Assembly (NCBI GenBank): GCA_003531585.1
Contig: DQFX01000060.1
Span: 72,311-136,310 of the forward strand
Source of the DNA: Oscillospiraceae bacterium
Lineage (GTDB): Bacteria; Bacillota; Clostridia; Oscillospirales; Ruminococcaceae
Length of the DNA: 64,000 nucleotides
Direction: 5' to 3'
The notes beneath the pieces were generated by a model. It was not told the origin of the DNA and made no database searches. It worked only from the letters and a program-made list of their open reading frames with translations. Shown piece by piece: positions 25,250 to 32,948 of this stretch. The position numbers and the translations under genes are program-made. Within the stretch, counting starts at the first letter, position 1. The number at the start of each line of letters is the position of its first letter.

Positions 25250-26206
25250 ATGGAACGCCTGCTGAAATTCCTGCATAAGCTGTGGAACCGCGCTCAGCCC
25301 GGGCTGAAGCGCGCGTTTTTGCTGCCCCCGAAGGTGATAGCGGTGCTGGTTCCTACGACGATGGTGCTGTGCATCGCGGCGCTGAATACCCAGGGAAAGC
25401 ACCCGGTGCTTGAAATGCTCATCTACCTTGCCTCGGCGTACGCGCTGGCGGTGCTGGTGGCGGGTCTCGGGAGCATTACCGAGGCAGCGGCGCGGCTGCT
25501 CCATGGGAGCCGGGTCTACCGCTGGGCGCAGAGCAACACGATTGCCCGGCTGTTCATCAGCGACTTCCGGTTTCGCGGGGAGCTTTCGCTGTATCAGGGA
25601 CTTGCGGTCAGCACGCTGTTCGCGGTTTTCAAGGGAGTCACCGCGGTGCTGTACCGCTCGGCGTGGCTCGGAGCCGTGGCGGTGTATTACATAAGCTTCG
25701 GAGTTACCAGGCTGCTGCTTGTCCGGAGCTGGCGCGCCTCGCAGAAGCTGGAGAGCGAGGACGGCCGCCGCGCCCGGGAGCTTCGCGGAAGCAGGCAGTG
25801 CGGCTGTCTTATGCTGGCGGTGCATTCCGGAATGATGGGAATGGCGGTTCAGCTCATCAACGAGGAGCATATCATAGTCTACCCCGGCTCGGTAATTTAC
25901 ATCACGGCGGCGTACTCGTTCTACATACTGACCCTGTCGATCGTGAATCTGGTGAAGTTCCGGCGGCTGAACAGCCCGGTGCTTTCCGCTTCAAAGGCGC
26001 TGAATTTCGCGGGGGCGCTGATGTCGGTTTTCAACCTTGAAAACGCGATGACATCCCGGTTCAGCACGGACGTGGAGTTTCGCCGTATCATGAACACTGC
26101 GGTGGGGCTTACGGTGTGCCTCCTGGAGCTGGCAACGGCGGTTTTCATTATAGTGCGTTCTCAGCTCTGCCTGAAAAAGATGGAGGAAAAGCAGTCCTGC
26201 ACTTGA
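25250..26206 (+). CDS. Uncharacterised polytopic membrane protein
   Basis: A 318-residue protein with basic N-terminus and about six to eight hydrophobic segments (roughly residues 25-43, 52-72, 123-140, 145-162, 188-205, 222-244 and 282-305). Basic loops such as VRSWRASQKLESEDGRRARE lie between. No family motif is recognised. Start chosen at the ATG 5 bp after GGGGGGAG; an earlier in-frame ATG would place that site inside the gene. Its stop codon contains part of the -35 element of the next gene. Confidence 0.72.
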   Translation: MERLLKFLHKLWNRAQPGLKRAFLLPPKVIAVLVPTTMVLCIAALNTQGKHPVLEMLIYLASAYALAVLVAGLGSITEAAARLLHGSRVYRWAQSNTIARLFISDFRFRGELSLYQGLAVSTLFAVFKGVTAVLYRSAWLGAVAVYYISFGVTRLLLVRSWRASQKLESEDGRRARELRGSRQCGCLMLAVHSGMMGMAVQLINEEHIIVYPGSVIYITAAYSFYILTLSIVNLVKFRRLNSPVLSASKALNFAGALMSVFNLENAMTSRFSTDVEFRRIMNTAVGLTVCLLELATAVFIIVRSQLCLKKMEEKQSCT

Positions 26207-26231
26207 CAAATGCGGCGTTTTGTGATATATT
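26203..26231 (+). promoter_or_regulatory. Promoter of the yjfB-like gene overlapping the upstream stop
   Basis: TTGACA (26203-26208) includes the TGA stop (26204-26206) of the preceding gene. 17 bp on is TATATT (26226-26231). Confidence 0.8.
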
Positions 26232-26271
26232 GTAGTTGCAGATATGAAGTCTGCGAAAGGAGGGCTGTTTC

Positions 26272-26457
26272 ATGGAGCTTGATATTGCTGCTCTGTCCAT
26301 GAATATGGCAGCGGCTAACCTTCAGCAGGGCGTTTCCATCGGCATGATGAAGAAAACGATGGAGTCCACCCAGCAGGCCATGGAGACCATCACCGATATG
26401 CTGGACAGCATGCCTTCCCCTGACGGAAAGGGTACTGTGCTCAATGTCAGAGCATGA
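26272..26457 (+). CDS. YjfB-family putative motility protein
   Basis: A 61-residue protein. MELDIAALSMNMAAANLQQG and MKKTMESTQQAMETITDML match the YjfB family, short helical proteins often found in motile Firmicutes. AAAGGAGG precedes the start. It has its own promoter and terminator. Function in the family is unproven. Confidence 0.85.
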   Translation: MELDIAALSMNMAAANLQQGVSIGMMKKTMESTQQAMETITDMLDSMPSPDGKGTVLNVRA

Positions 26458-26470
26458 CGGACAGACCTGG

Positions 26471-26497
26471 GCCGCCCAGAAATGGGCGGTATTTTTT
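26471..26497 (+). terminator. Terminator of the yjfB-like gene
   Basis: CCGCCCA-gaaa-TGGGCGG followed by TATTTTTTT. Confidence 0.9.
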
Positions 26498-26517
26498 TGA
26501 CGCACAAAGAGGTAATT

Positions 26518-27066
26518 ATGGACGCAATAACGCAGTTTGACTTGAATATACTCCACTCAATACACGAGGGTATCTCCTGCGGATTCCTCGACGCCGTGTT
26601 CCCGAAGCTCACGCTGCTTTGCTACCTGTTTATCGGCGCGGCGGTGGTGTTCCTGTTTTTCAGGAAGTTCCGGCAGGGCGGCGCTGCGATGTGCGGCGCG
26701 ATACTTCTGTCGCTGCTGGTGGGGAATCTCCTGCTGAAAAACCTCGTCGCCAGGGACCGCCCCTGTTGGATAGACCCGGATTTTTTACAGCTCCTGGTAT
26801 CGGTGCCTAAGGACTTCTCGTTCCCCTCGGCGCATACCATGATATCTGTTTCTGCCGCGGCGGCGCTGTTCCACTACAGCAAAGCGCTTGGGATACCGGC
26901 ACTTGTCATCGCGGCTCTGGTTGGATTTTCGCGGCTGTACCTGTTCGTACATTTTCCGACGGACGTGCTTGTGGGCGCGGTCATCGGAGTCCTTCTTGCC
27001 GTTGTTTCGTGTATCGTCACGGACAAAATCGTGGCAAGGATAAAGAGCAAAAAGGCAGTCAACTGA
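26518..27066 (+). CDS. PAP2-family membrane phosphatase
   Basis: A 182-residue membrane protein with the complete PAP2 triad: KNLVARDRP (KxxxxxxRP), FPSAHT (PSGH-like), and SRLYLFVHFPTDVL (SRxxxxxHxxxD). Five to six helices. It is a lipid-phosphate phosphatase, with undecaprenyl diphosphate or phosphatidylglycerol phosphate as usual substrates. Start set at the ATG after AAGAGGT, because the longer frame begins inside the preceding terminator. Confidence 0.9.
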   Translation: MDAITQFDLNILHSIHEGISCGFLDAVFPKLTLLCYLFIGAAVVFLFFRKFRQGGAAMCGAILLSLLVGNLLLKNLVARDRPCWIDPDFLQLLVSVPKDFSFPSAHTMISVSAAAALFHYSKALGIPALVIAALVGFSRLYLFVHFPTDVLVGAVIGVLLAVVSCIVTDKIVARIKSKKAVN

Positions 27067-27072
27067 TTTTAC

Positions 27073-27098
27073 CGAACAGCTTCCGGAAGGAGGCTGTT
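27073..27098 (+). terminator. Terminator of the PAP2 gene
   Basis: AACAGC and GCTGTT arms with inner TTCC/GGAA pairing, then TTTTCGC. Confidence 0.65.
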
Positions 27099-27248
27099 TT
27101 CGCTTTACAGGCGGTTTGAATAGGAACAGCGCACGCTTGATTCGGAATTGTTGTGCTCTGGCTGTTTTCCAATTGTATCAGGTTTAATTCCGGCAGATAA
27201 GCCGCAAAATCGGACTTTAAAAATCTCAAACAAAATATTCCTTTCCTA

Positions 27249-27277
27249 TTGACAAAACCTTCCTGCTGTGGTATAAT
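27249..27277 (+). promoter_or_regulatory. Promoter of the SPFH-YhfC-RHH-SdpI operon
   Basis: TTGACA (27249-27254), 17 bp, TATAAT (27272-27277). ATATCA and TGATAT words at 27287-27292 and 27297-27302, just downstream, form a small dyad that could be an operator. Confidence 0.82.
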
Positions 27278-27334
27278 CAAATCGAGATATCAAAATGATA
27301 TCATTTCGAGCACGCTGTAACGGGAGGTATTGAC

Positions 27335-28285
27335 ATGAAAGAGAAAACAACGAACTACGAGGAAAAGGAGCTGCGCGCCCCGAGCGGCTGGGCGGTGCTG
27401 TTCCTGACGATAATTCTGTACCTGGCGGCGATCGGTTTGCTTATATTCTGCGCAGTAAACATTGACGAGTACAGCTTTTCCGGGTACGACGCCGGAATGA
27501 TCGTCTGCATAATCTGGCTGTGCATAGGCTGGGTCCCGTTCATCGGACTGCGCGTTATAAAGCCCAATGAAGCGCTGGTGCTGACCCTGTTCGGAAAGTA
27601 CATCGGCACGCTCAAGCGCGAGGGATTCTATTTTGTGAACATTTTCAGCGTTCCTGCGGTTCCTAAGGTGCAGGAAGGCGGCAAGCCGGGAGTTCCGCAC
27701 ACGAAAATTTCCCTCAAGACCATGACCCACGACAATCGCAGGCAGAAGATAAACGACCAGCTCGGAAACCCGATAGAAGTCGGGATAGTGGTGGTATGGC
27801 GCGTTGTGAACACCGCGAAGGCTCTGTTCAACGTGGACGACTACGAGGGCTTCATGTCGATACAGGCGGATTCCACACTGCGCGACGTGGTGAGATGCTA
27901 TCCGTATGACTCCACCGATTCGGACGAGAAGTCGCTGCGCGGTTCTTCACAGGAGGTCTGCGAGCAGCTCAAGGCGACCCTCCAGGAGCGCGTCGAGCAC
28001 GCCGGTCTTGAGATAATCGAGGCGCGGATTACTCACCTTGCATACGCGCCCGAGATAGCCGCCGCAATGCTCCAGCGCCAGCAGGCGACCGCAATAATCG
28101 AAGCGCGCCAGAAGATAGTAGACGGCGCGGTCGGAATGGTGGAGATGGCTCTGAACAAGCTGAGCGAGAGCAACGTCTGCGAGCTTGACGAGGAGCGCAA
28201 GGCGCAGATGGTGAGCAACCTGCTTGTAGTGCTCTGCGGCAACAAGGACGCTCAGCCTATAGTGAACAGCGGCTCCATATATTAA
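27335..28285 (+). CDS. SPFH/band 7 membrane protein
   Basis: A 316-residue protein with two N-terminal membrane helices (about 20-42 and 52-72) and an SPFH domain (about 78-280). Diagnostic parts are IKPNEALVLTLFGKYIGTLK, IEVGIVVVWRVVNTAKALFN, and a coiled-coil stretch ending AAAMLQRQQATAIIEARQKI. Such proteins form membrane scaffolds and often pair with proteases. It is the first gene of four closely spaced genes that read as one operon. Confidence 0.9.
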   Translation: MKEKTTNYEEKELRAPSGWAVLFLTIILYLAAIGLLIFCAVNIDEYSFSGYDAGMIVCIIWLCIGWVPFIGLRVIKPNEALVLTLFGKYIGTLKREGFYFVNIFSVPAVPKVQEGGKPGVPHTKISLKTMTHDNRRQKINDQLGNPIEVGIVVVWRVVNTAKALFNVDDYEGFMSIQADSTLRDVVRCYPYDSTDSDEKSLRGSSQEVCEQLKATLQERVEHAGLEIIEARITHLAYAPEIAAAMLQRQQATAIIEARQKIVDGAVGMVEMALNKLSESNVCELDEERKAQMVSNLLVVLCGNKDAQPIVNSGSIY

Positions 28286-28294
28286 GGAGGACGT

Positions 28295-29089
28295 ATGACG
28301 GATATCGTTTTTTCAGCGGAAAGCATTGCGTCGCTTGTGATAATGGCGGCGCTCGGGATAGGTATCCCGGTGGCGGCGGCTCTGGTGTGGAGGTTCGCAC
28401 TGCACAAAGGTACGATGAAAGCCACTTTCATCGGCGCGGGAATGTTCTTCCTGTTTGCGATCATACTTGAGCGGCTGCTCCATATGGTGATGGTGCCGGT
28501 GGTATCCGGAAATGTCGTGCTGTACGTTGTCTACGGCGCAGTCGCTGCGGGAGTGTTCGAGGAAACAGCGCGTTTCCTGAGCTTCAGGTTCCTGATGAAG
28601 AACAGCCGCAGCGCTGAAAACGCGGTGTCCTACGGGCTGGGTCACGGCGGCTTTGAGGCGCTGTACCTTCTCGGGCTGACCGCGTTGAGCGCGCTGATGA
28701 TGGCGGCTTCCGTGAATTCGATGGGAGTCAGCGAGTTTATAAACAGTGCTTCCGGCGGCAGCGACGCTGTAGCGCAGCAGCTCATGGCGCAGCTTGCGGG
28801 CTTTGCGCAGTCTAGCTATTCCGGAGCCGCGCTGGCGGTTTTCGAGCGAATAGCTGCGATGGCGCTGCACGTTTCGCTTTCCGTTCTGGTGATGGAGGCG
28901 GTCATGGTGAAGGGCAGAATGTGGCTCTATCCCGCGGCGATAGTTATTCACGCGCTGATGGACGTTCCCGCAGTGCTGTACCAGTGCGGTGCGATCAATA
29001 TTGTCGTGTGCGAGGTAATTATGGCGGTGTTCACGGCGGTGTGGGCAGTTGTCGCGGTGAAGAGATACAAGTACCTCAGAACAAAGTAA
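28295..29089 (+). CDS. YhfC-family putative intramembrane metalloprotease
   Basis: A 264-residue polytopic protein. Motifs typical of YhfC and distantly of CAAX/PrsW-type proteases: GVFEETARFLSFRFLM (EExxR near 92-96), YGLGHGGFEALYL (HxxxE near 118-122), MALHVSLSVLVME and IVIHALMDVPA (H/D ligands). A catalytic zinc site is plausible but not shown. It starts 9 bp after the SPFH stop. Confidence 0.83.
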   Translation: MTDIVFSAESIASLVIMAALGIGIPVAAALVWRFALHKGTMKATFIGAGMFFLFAIILERLLHMVMVPVVSGNVVLYVVYGAVAAGVFEETARFLSFRFLMKNSRSAENAVSYGLGHGGFEALYLLGLTALSALMMAASVNSMGVSEFINSASGGSDAVAQQLMAQLAGFAQSSYSGAALAVFERIAAMALHVSLSVLVMEAVMVKGRMWLYPAAIVIHALMDVPAVLYQCGAINIVVCEVIMAVFTAVWAVVAVKRYKYLRTK

Positions 29090-29110
29090 CAGGGCAGGGA
29101 GGTGAGCCGC

Positions 29111-29296
29111 ATGGCTGACGGCGAAAAGAAGGAAAAGAAGCAGATACCCCTGCGGCTCTCCGCGACGCTTTACAACGAGCTTATGCAGTGGGCAGAGGAC
29201 GATTTCCGCTCGGTGAACGGGCAGATAGAGTACCTGCTGACCGAGTGCGTGAAGTACCGCAAGAAGCACTCAAAGCCGGAAAAGGAGGACGAATGA
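29111..29296 (+). CDS. Ribbon-helix-helix (Arc-type) small protein
   Basis: About 61 residues: a charged N-terminus, the ribbon strand KQIPLRLSATLYNELMQWAE and a helix FRSVNGQIEYLLTECVKYR. This is the Arc/MetJ pattern for dimeric DNA binding. The ATG lies 8 bp after GGGAGG; a GTG three codons earlier is possible. Its stop overlaps the next start (ATGA). It may autoregulate the operon (inference). Confidence 0.8.
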   Translation: MADGEKKEKKQIPLRLSATLYNELMQWAEDDFRSVNGQIEYLLTECVKYRKKHSKPEKEDE

Positions 29297-29652
29297 ACGA
29301 CGGTGTTGTGTATCTTCTGAGCTACCTTATACTGCCGGTTCTGCTGATCGTTGTGGGACTTGTCATGTGGAGGTTCCCGCCGGGGTACGGCGGCAGCGTG
29401 GGCTACAGGACGAAGCGTTCCCGCAGCAGCCGGCAGGCGTGGGATTTCGCGCAGGTGTACTGGGGAAGGCTGATTCTGGTGATGAGCATTCCTATGCTGG
29501 CAGTTTCCGTGGGCGCTGGAGTGTTTCAGATAGTAAAGCCGCTGAGCGAGGAGGCAGGTCTGCTGGTGTTCTGCGTTATTATGACGCTTCAGCTTGTTCC
29601 GATGTTTGTGAGCATAGGGGTCACGGAATCGGCTTTGAAAAGGCGCTTTTAA
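29293..29652 (+). CDS. SdpI-family membrane protein
   Basis: A 119-residue membrane protein with three hydrophobic segments (about 5-25, 58-80, 86-108). The SdpI signature region is GYRTKRSRSSRQAWDFAQVY. In Bacillus SdpI gives immunity to the SdpC cannibalism toxin and signals with SdpR; the family is broader than that. The true start is the ATG overlapping the RHH stop. Confidence 0.8.
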   Translation: MNDGVVYLLSYLILPVLLIVVGLVMWRFPPGYGGSVGYRTKRSRSSRQAWDFAQVYWGRLILVMSIPMLAVSVGAGVFQIVKPLSEEAGLLVFCVIMTLQLVPMFVSIGVTESALKRRF

Positions 29653-29654
29653 TA

Positions 29655-29813
29655 GGGAACCTCTAAAAACCGGTTTGAAAAGGGAAAATGGGTAGAGTGC
29701 GCCGAATGCGATGAAAGCCGACGAAGTAAGGCTGTATGCCTTACGAGGAGGTTTGAAGAAGCAGTCGGTGTGCTATACACATTTTCACTCAAACAAGGTT
29801 TTTAGAGGTGACC
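29655..29813. repeat. Fold-back (MITE-like) element, family A copy 2
   Basis: A 159-bp element with ends GGGAACCTCTAAAAACC (29655-29671) and GGTTTTTAGAGGTGACC (29797-29813), the same ends as the 13032 element. Inner arms GGGAAAATG and CATTTTCAC pair. AATA flanks both sides (29651-29654 and 29814-29817) and may be a target duplication. It starts 3 bp after the SdpI-family stop. Confidence 0.85.
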
Positions 29814-29822
29814 AATAGAAAA

Positions 29823-29853
29823 AACAGGGCAAGCCGCTATGGCTTGCCCTGTT
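29823..29853 (-). terminator. Terminator of the DUF308 gene
   Basis: A 13-bp stem AACAGGGCAAGCC/GGCTTGCCCTGTT with T-rich sequence following on the minus strand. Confidence 0.85.
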
Positions 29854-29888
29854 GAAATATGTCGTCTGAAACGGTTCAGAAATCCGCG

Positions 29889-30482
29889 TTAATCGTCGCG
29901 TTCCTCGCATTCGCCTTCGATAACGTCGGGACGCTGGTTCTTGATTATCTTGATAGCGGTGATAGCAGTGATGAGATTCAGAATGCCTTCTGAAAGTATC
30001 GAGATACCGAGAAGTATCATAAGAAGGTTACTGCCCGCGCCGGGCCTCAGCATGAGCGCCAGACCTAGTAAACCGGTAATGACCGCCATCGCGAAAATCA
30101 GCCACCATCTGCCGAGCCCGAATTTCTTGGCTTCGAATGCGGTCTGGATTTTCAGAACGCCGTCAAGCAGGAAGAACAGACCCATGGCGCTGCATACGAA
30201 TATCATCAGGCTTGCGGGGTTTATCAGAACGATGACGCCAAGCGCGATAAGGATAATTCCCGAGGTGAGGTCGTGCTGGAACGCCAGCCGGTAGAGATCC
30301 TTAGAAAAATACCCCGCCATTCTGACGGCTCCGAAAACTATCAAGATGATTCCGATGAGAACGCCGATAAGCCCCGAGAAAACCTCAGGCAGGCAGATGA
30401 GCAGAATACCCAGCACGCACAGCGCTGCGGACATCACGATATAGCCGATCTTTGCGGCTCTCATAGGTAAAACAGATCGCAT
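29889..30482 (-). CDS. DUF308/HdeD-type membrane protein
   Basis: A 197-residue protein with six hydrophobic helices in three similar pairs, a pattern of the DUF308/HdeD family (LIGVLIGIILIVFGAVRMAG, then ALGVIVLINPASLMIFV). The C-terminus is acidic. In E. coli HdeD relates to acid stress; here function is unknown. GGAGGG precedes the ATG. An extended -10 (TGATATAAT on the minus strand, about 30545-30553) may drive it. Confidence 0.83.
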   Translation of the reverse strand: MRSVLPMRAAKIGYIVMSAALCVLGILLICLPEVFSGLIGVLIGIILIVFGAVRMAGYFSKDLYRLAFQHDLTSGIILIALGVIVLINPASLMIFVCSAMGLFFLLDGVLKIQTAFEAKKFGLGRWWLIFAMAVITGLLGLALMLRPGAGSNLLMILLGISILSEGILNLITAITAIKIIKNQRPDVIEGECEERDD

Positions 30483-30618
30483 ACAAATCCCTCCAGTAGG
30501 TATTTAAGCCGCACCGGAAACCGGTGTGCCTTTATTCTTACTGATATTATATCACAAGTTTACAGGCATTAAAACGGTCAATTTTTCCTGAATGGGGGGG
30601 AAACGAGCGGCTCCGGGG

Positions 30619-30798
30619 TCAGGTAAGCCCGCAGAGGGTTTCGGTCTCGTCGAAACCGTCGTAGGACACCACGCACACCCGGAACTTCTCCTAAAGCAGC
30701 GGGATAACCTCGCCGAAGTTCGTTTTCCAGTAGCAGCACGTTCCCGGGAGCAGCATTATTGCCGGTTTTGTTTCATCGCCAAATTCGTATACTGTCAT
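30619..30798 (-). pseudogene. Alpha/beta hydrolase N-terminal remnant with in-frame stop
   Basis: From an ATG behind AAAAGGAG the minus strand reads MTVYEFGDETKPAIMLLPGT, then CCYWKTNFGEVIPLL, a TAG stop, and resumes EKFRVCVVSYDGFDETETLC before a final TGA. LPGT with the oxyanion-type CCYW and VSYDGFDE are standard N-terminal alpha/beta hydrolase features. The catalytic Ser, Asp and His regions are absent. It is dead. Confidence 0.82.
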
Positions 30799-31152
30799 TT
30801 TCGGATCTCCTTTTAACCTTATAATATGTTATATAAAGCTAACCACATTTTATAATCATTCACAGCATGATTATATCACACAATTTTCATTTTTGCAACC
30901 CTTTTAATTGTGAAAACCACATGAAATGTTAAGTGCCTTCAAACCGCATAGCAATGCGATTTTCCGCGCTGTTATGCGGTTATGGTTTTGTAAACAAATT
31001 AATATGGTTAAATTTGCTGAAAACGGCTTGACAAATGGGCTAAAATATGTCAGAATAGCGGGTTTACATTAAAAAAAATATGTACTATAATAATAAGGCA
31101 ACTAATCAATGCGAATGGCATGACAGACAACAACACAAGGAGGAATAAAAGC
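30799..31152. other. AT-rich control region upstream of the ABC exporter
   Basis: 354 bp with no gene. It contains a stem CCGCATA/TATGCGG at 30945-30980 with an inner GCATAGCAATGC, and the exporter promoter. Confidence 0.55.
31028..31056 (+). promoter_or_regulatory. Probable promoter of the ABC exporter operon
   Basis: TTGACA (31028-31033), 17 bp, CAGAAT (31051-31056); the -10 is imperfect. Confidence 0.55.
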
Positions 31153-32934
31153 ATGTTAAAAACACTTGCGGCGCAGATAAAGCAATATAAACGATCGACG
31201 CTGCTTACCCCCCTATTTACAGTGCTGGAAGTCGTGATGGAGGTACTTATCCCGTTCGTCACGGCGGCTATAATCGACAAAGGCATTAACGCCGGAGATA
31301 TATCCAAGGTGTACATTTACGGCGGCATTATGCTCGTCATGGCGTTCATGAGCCTTACATTCGGCGTACTCGCCGGCAAGTTCGCTGCGAACGCTTCCGC
31401 GGGATTCGCATGTAATCTCCGTGACGCAATGTTCACCAATATCCAGCAGTTCTCGTTCTCAAACATAGATAAGTTCAGCACCGCCGGTCTCGTTACACGT
31501 ATGACCACCGACGTCACCAATCTCCAGAACGCGTTCCAGATGATAATACGCATTGCTGTAAGAGCTCCTATCATGCTCGTAAGCAGCATTGTAATGTGTA
31601 TGTTCATTAACGTGCGCGTCAGCCTGATATTCCTCGGCGCGATGGTGGTTCTGGGAACCGTTCTTGCTATCATCGTTTCCAAGGCTACCAAGGTGTTCGA
31701 CAAGGTTTTCCCGAGGTACGACGACCTCAATGCCAGCGTTCAGGAGAATATTTCCGGTATCCGCGTTGTAAAGGGCTTCGTGCGCGAACAGCACGAGAAC
31801 GAAAAGTTCGTGAATGCTTCCGGAAGTCTCTACAGGATGTTCATTAAGGCGGAGAAGATCATATCCTGGAACAATCCGGTTATGATGTTCGTTATTTACG
31901 CGTGCATTCTGCTGATATCCTGGTTCGGCGCGCAGTTCATCGTAGGCGGCACCCTCACCACCGGCGAGCTGACCTCACTGTTCAGCTACATCATGAGCGC
32001 GCTGATGGCTCTGATGATGCTTTCGATGATCTTCGTTATGATCACCATGTCGGTGGCGAGCGCACGCCGTATCTGCGAGGTGCTCAACGAAAAGTCCGAC
32101 ATCACCAACCCGGAGAACCCCGTTATGGAGATCACAGACGGTTCCATCGACTTCGACCACGTCAACTTCACATACAAGCACAAGTCGGATCAGCTCAAGG
32201 CGAAGAAATCCGACCTTGACGGCGGCGAGGAGATACTCAGCGACATCGACCTGCATATACATTCCGGCGAGACCATCGGAATCATAGGCGGCACGGGCTG
32301 CGGCAAGTCCACATTTGCGAGCCTCATCAGCCGTCTGTACGACGTAGACAGCGGCTCTGTCAGAGTAGGCGGCGTAGACGTTCGCAAGTACGACCTCGAG
32401 CTGCTCCGCGACAAGGTAGCCGTAGTGCTCCAGAAGAACGTGCTGTTCTCCGGAACGATACTCGACAACCTCCGCTGGGGCAACGAGAACGCCACCGAAG
32501 CGGAGTGCGAGGAAGCATGCAGACTTGCCTGCGCAGATGAGTTCATCGAGAGAATGCCCGACCGCTACAGCACGATGATAGAGCAGGGCGGCGCGAACGT
32601 ATCCGGCGGTCAGAAGCAGAGACTCTGTATCGCAAGAGCGCTGCTGAAGAGCCCGAAGATACTTATACTCGACGATTCCACCAGCGCGGTCGACACCGCG
32701 ACCGACGCGAAGATACGCCAGGCGTTCGCCGAGAAGATCCCCGGAACAACTAAGATCATCATTGCGCAGCGAATCTCCAGCGTTAAGGACGCGGACCGCA
32801 TAATCGTAATGGACGACGGCAGTATCTGCGGATTTGCTCCGCACGACGAGCTGTTAAAGACCAACGAGATCTACCGCGAGATCTACACGCTCCAGACCCA
32901 GTCCGGCGGCGATTTCGACAAACCTAATGAATAA
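31153..32934 (+). CDS. ABC exporter half-transporter, degenerate-site subunit
   Basis: A 593-residue fusion of a six-helix membrane domain (about 1-310) and an ATPase. Walker A is GGTGCGKST (about 377), signature VSGGQKQR, Walker B ILILDDSTSAVD with D508 where the catalytic Glu normally stands. This is the non-canonical half of a heterodimer. Start set at the ATG after AAGGAGG, since an upstream ATG would include the ribosome site. The partner gene starts 14 bp after its stop. Substrate is probably a drug, lipid or peptide. Confidence 0.92.
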   Translation: MLKTLAAQIKQYKRSTLLTPLFTVLEVVMEVLIPFVTAAIIDKGINAGDISKVYIYGGIMLVMAFMSLTFGVLAGKFAANASAGFACNLRDAMFTNIQQFSFSNIDKFSTAGLVTRMTTDVTNLQNAFQMIIRIAVRAPIMLVSSIVMCMFINVRVSLIFLGAMVVLGTVLAIIVSKATKVFDKVFPRYDDLNASVQENISGIRVVKGFVREQHENEKFVNASGSLYRMFIKAEKIISWNNPVMMFVIYACILLISWFGAQFIVGGTLTTGELTSLFSYIMSALMALMMLSMIFVMITMSVASARRICEVLNEKSDITNPENPVMEITDGSIDFDHVNFTYKHKSDQLKAKKSDLDGGEEILSDIDLHIHSGETIGIIGGTGCGKSTFASLISRLYDVDSGSVRVGGVDVRKYDLELLRDKVAVVLQKNVLFSGTILDNLRWGNENATEAECEEACRLACADEFIERMPDRYSTMIEQGGANVSGGQKQRLCIARALLKSPKILILDDSTSAVDTATDAKIRQAFAEKIPGTTKIIIAQRISSVKDADRIIVMDDGSICGFAPHDELLKTNEIYREIYTLQTQSGGDFDKPNE

Positions 32935-32948
32935 GGAGGCGGAAACAT

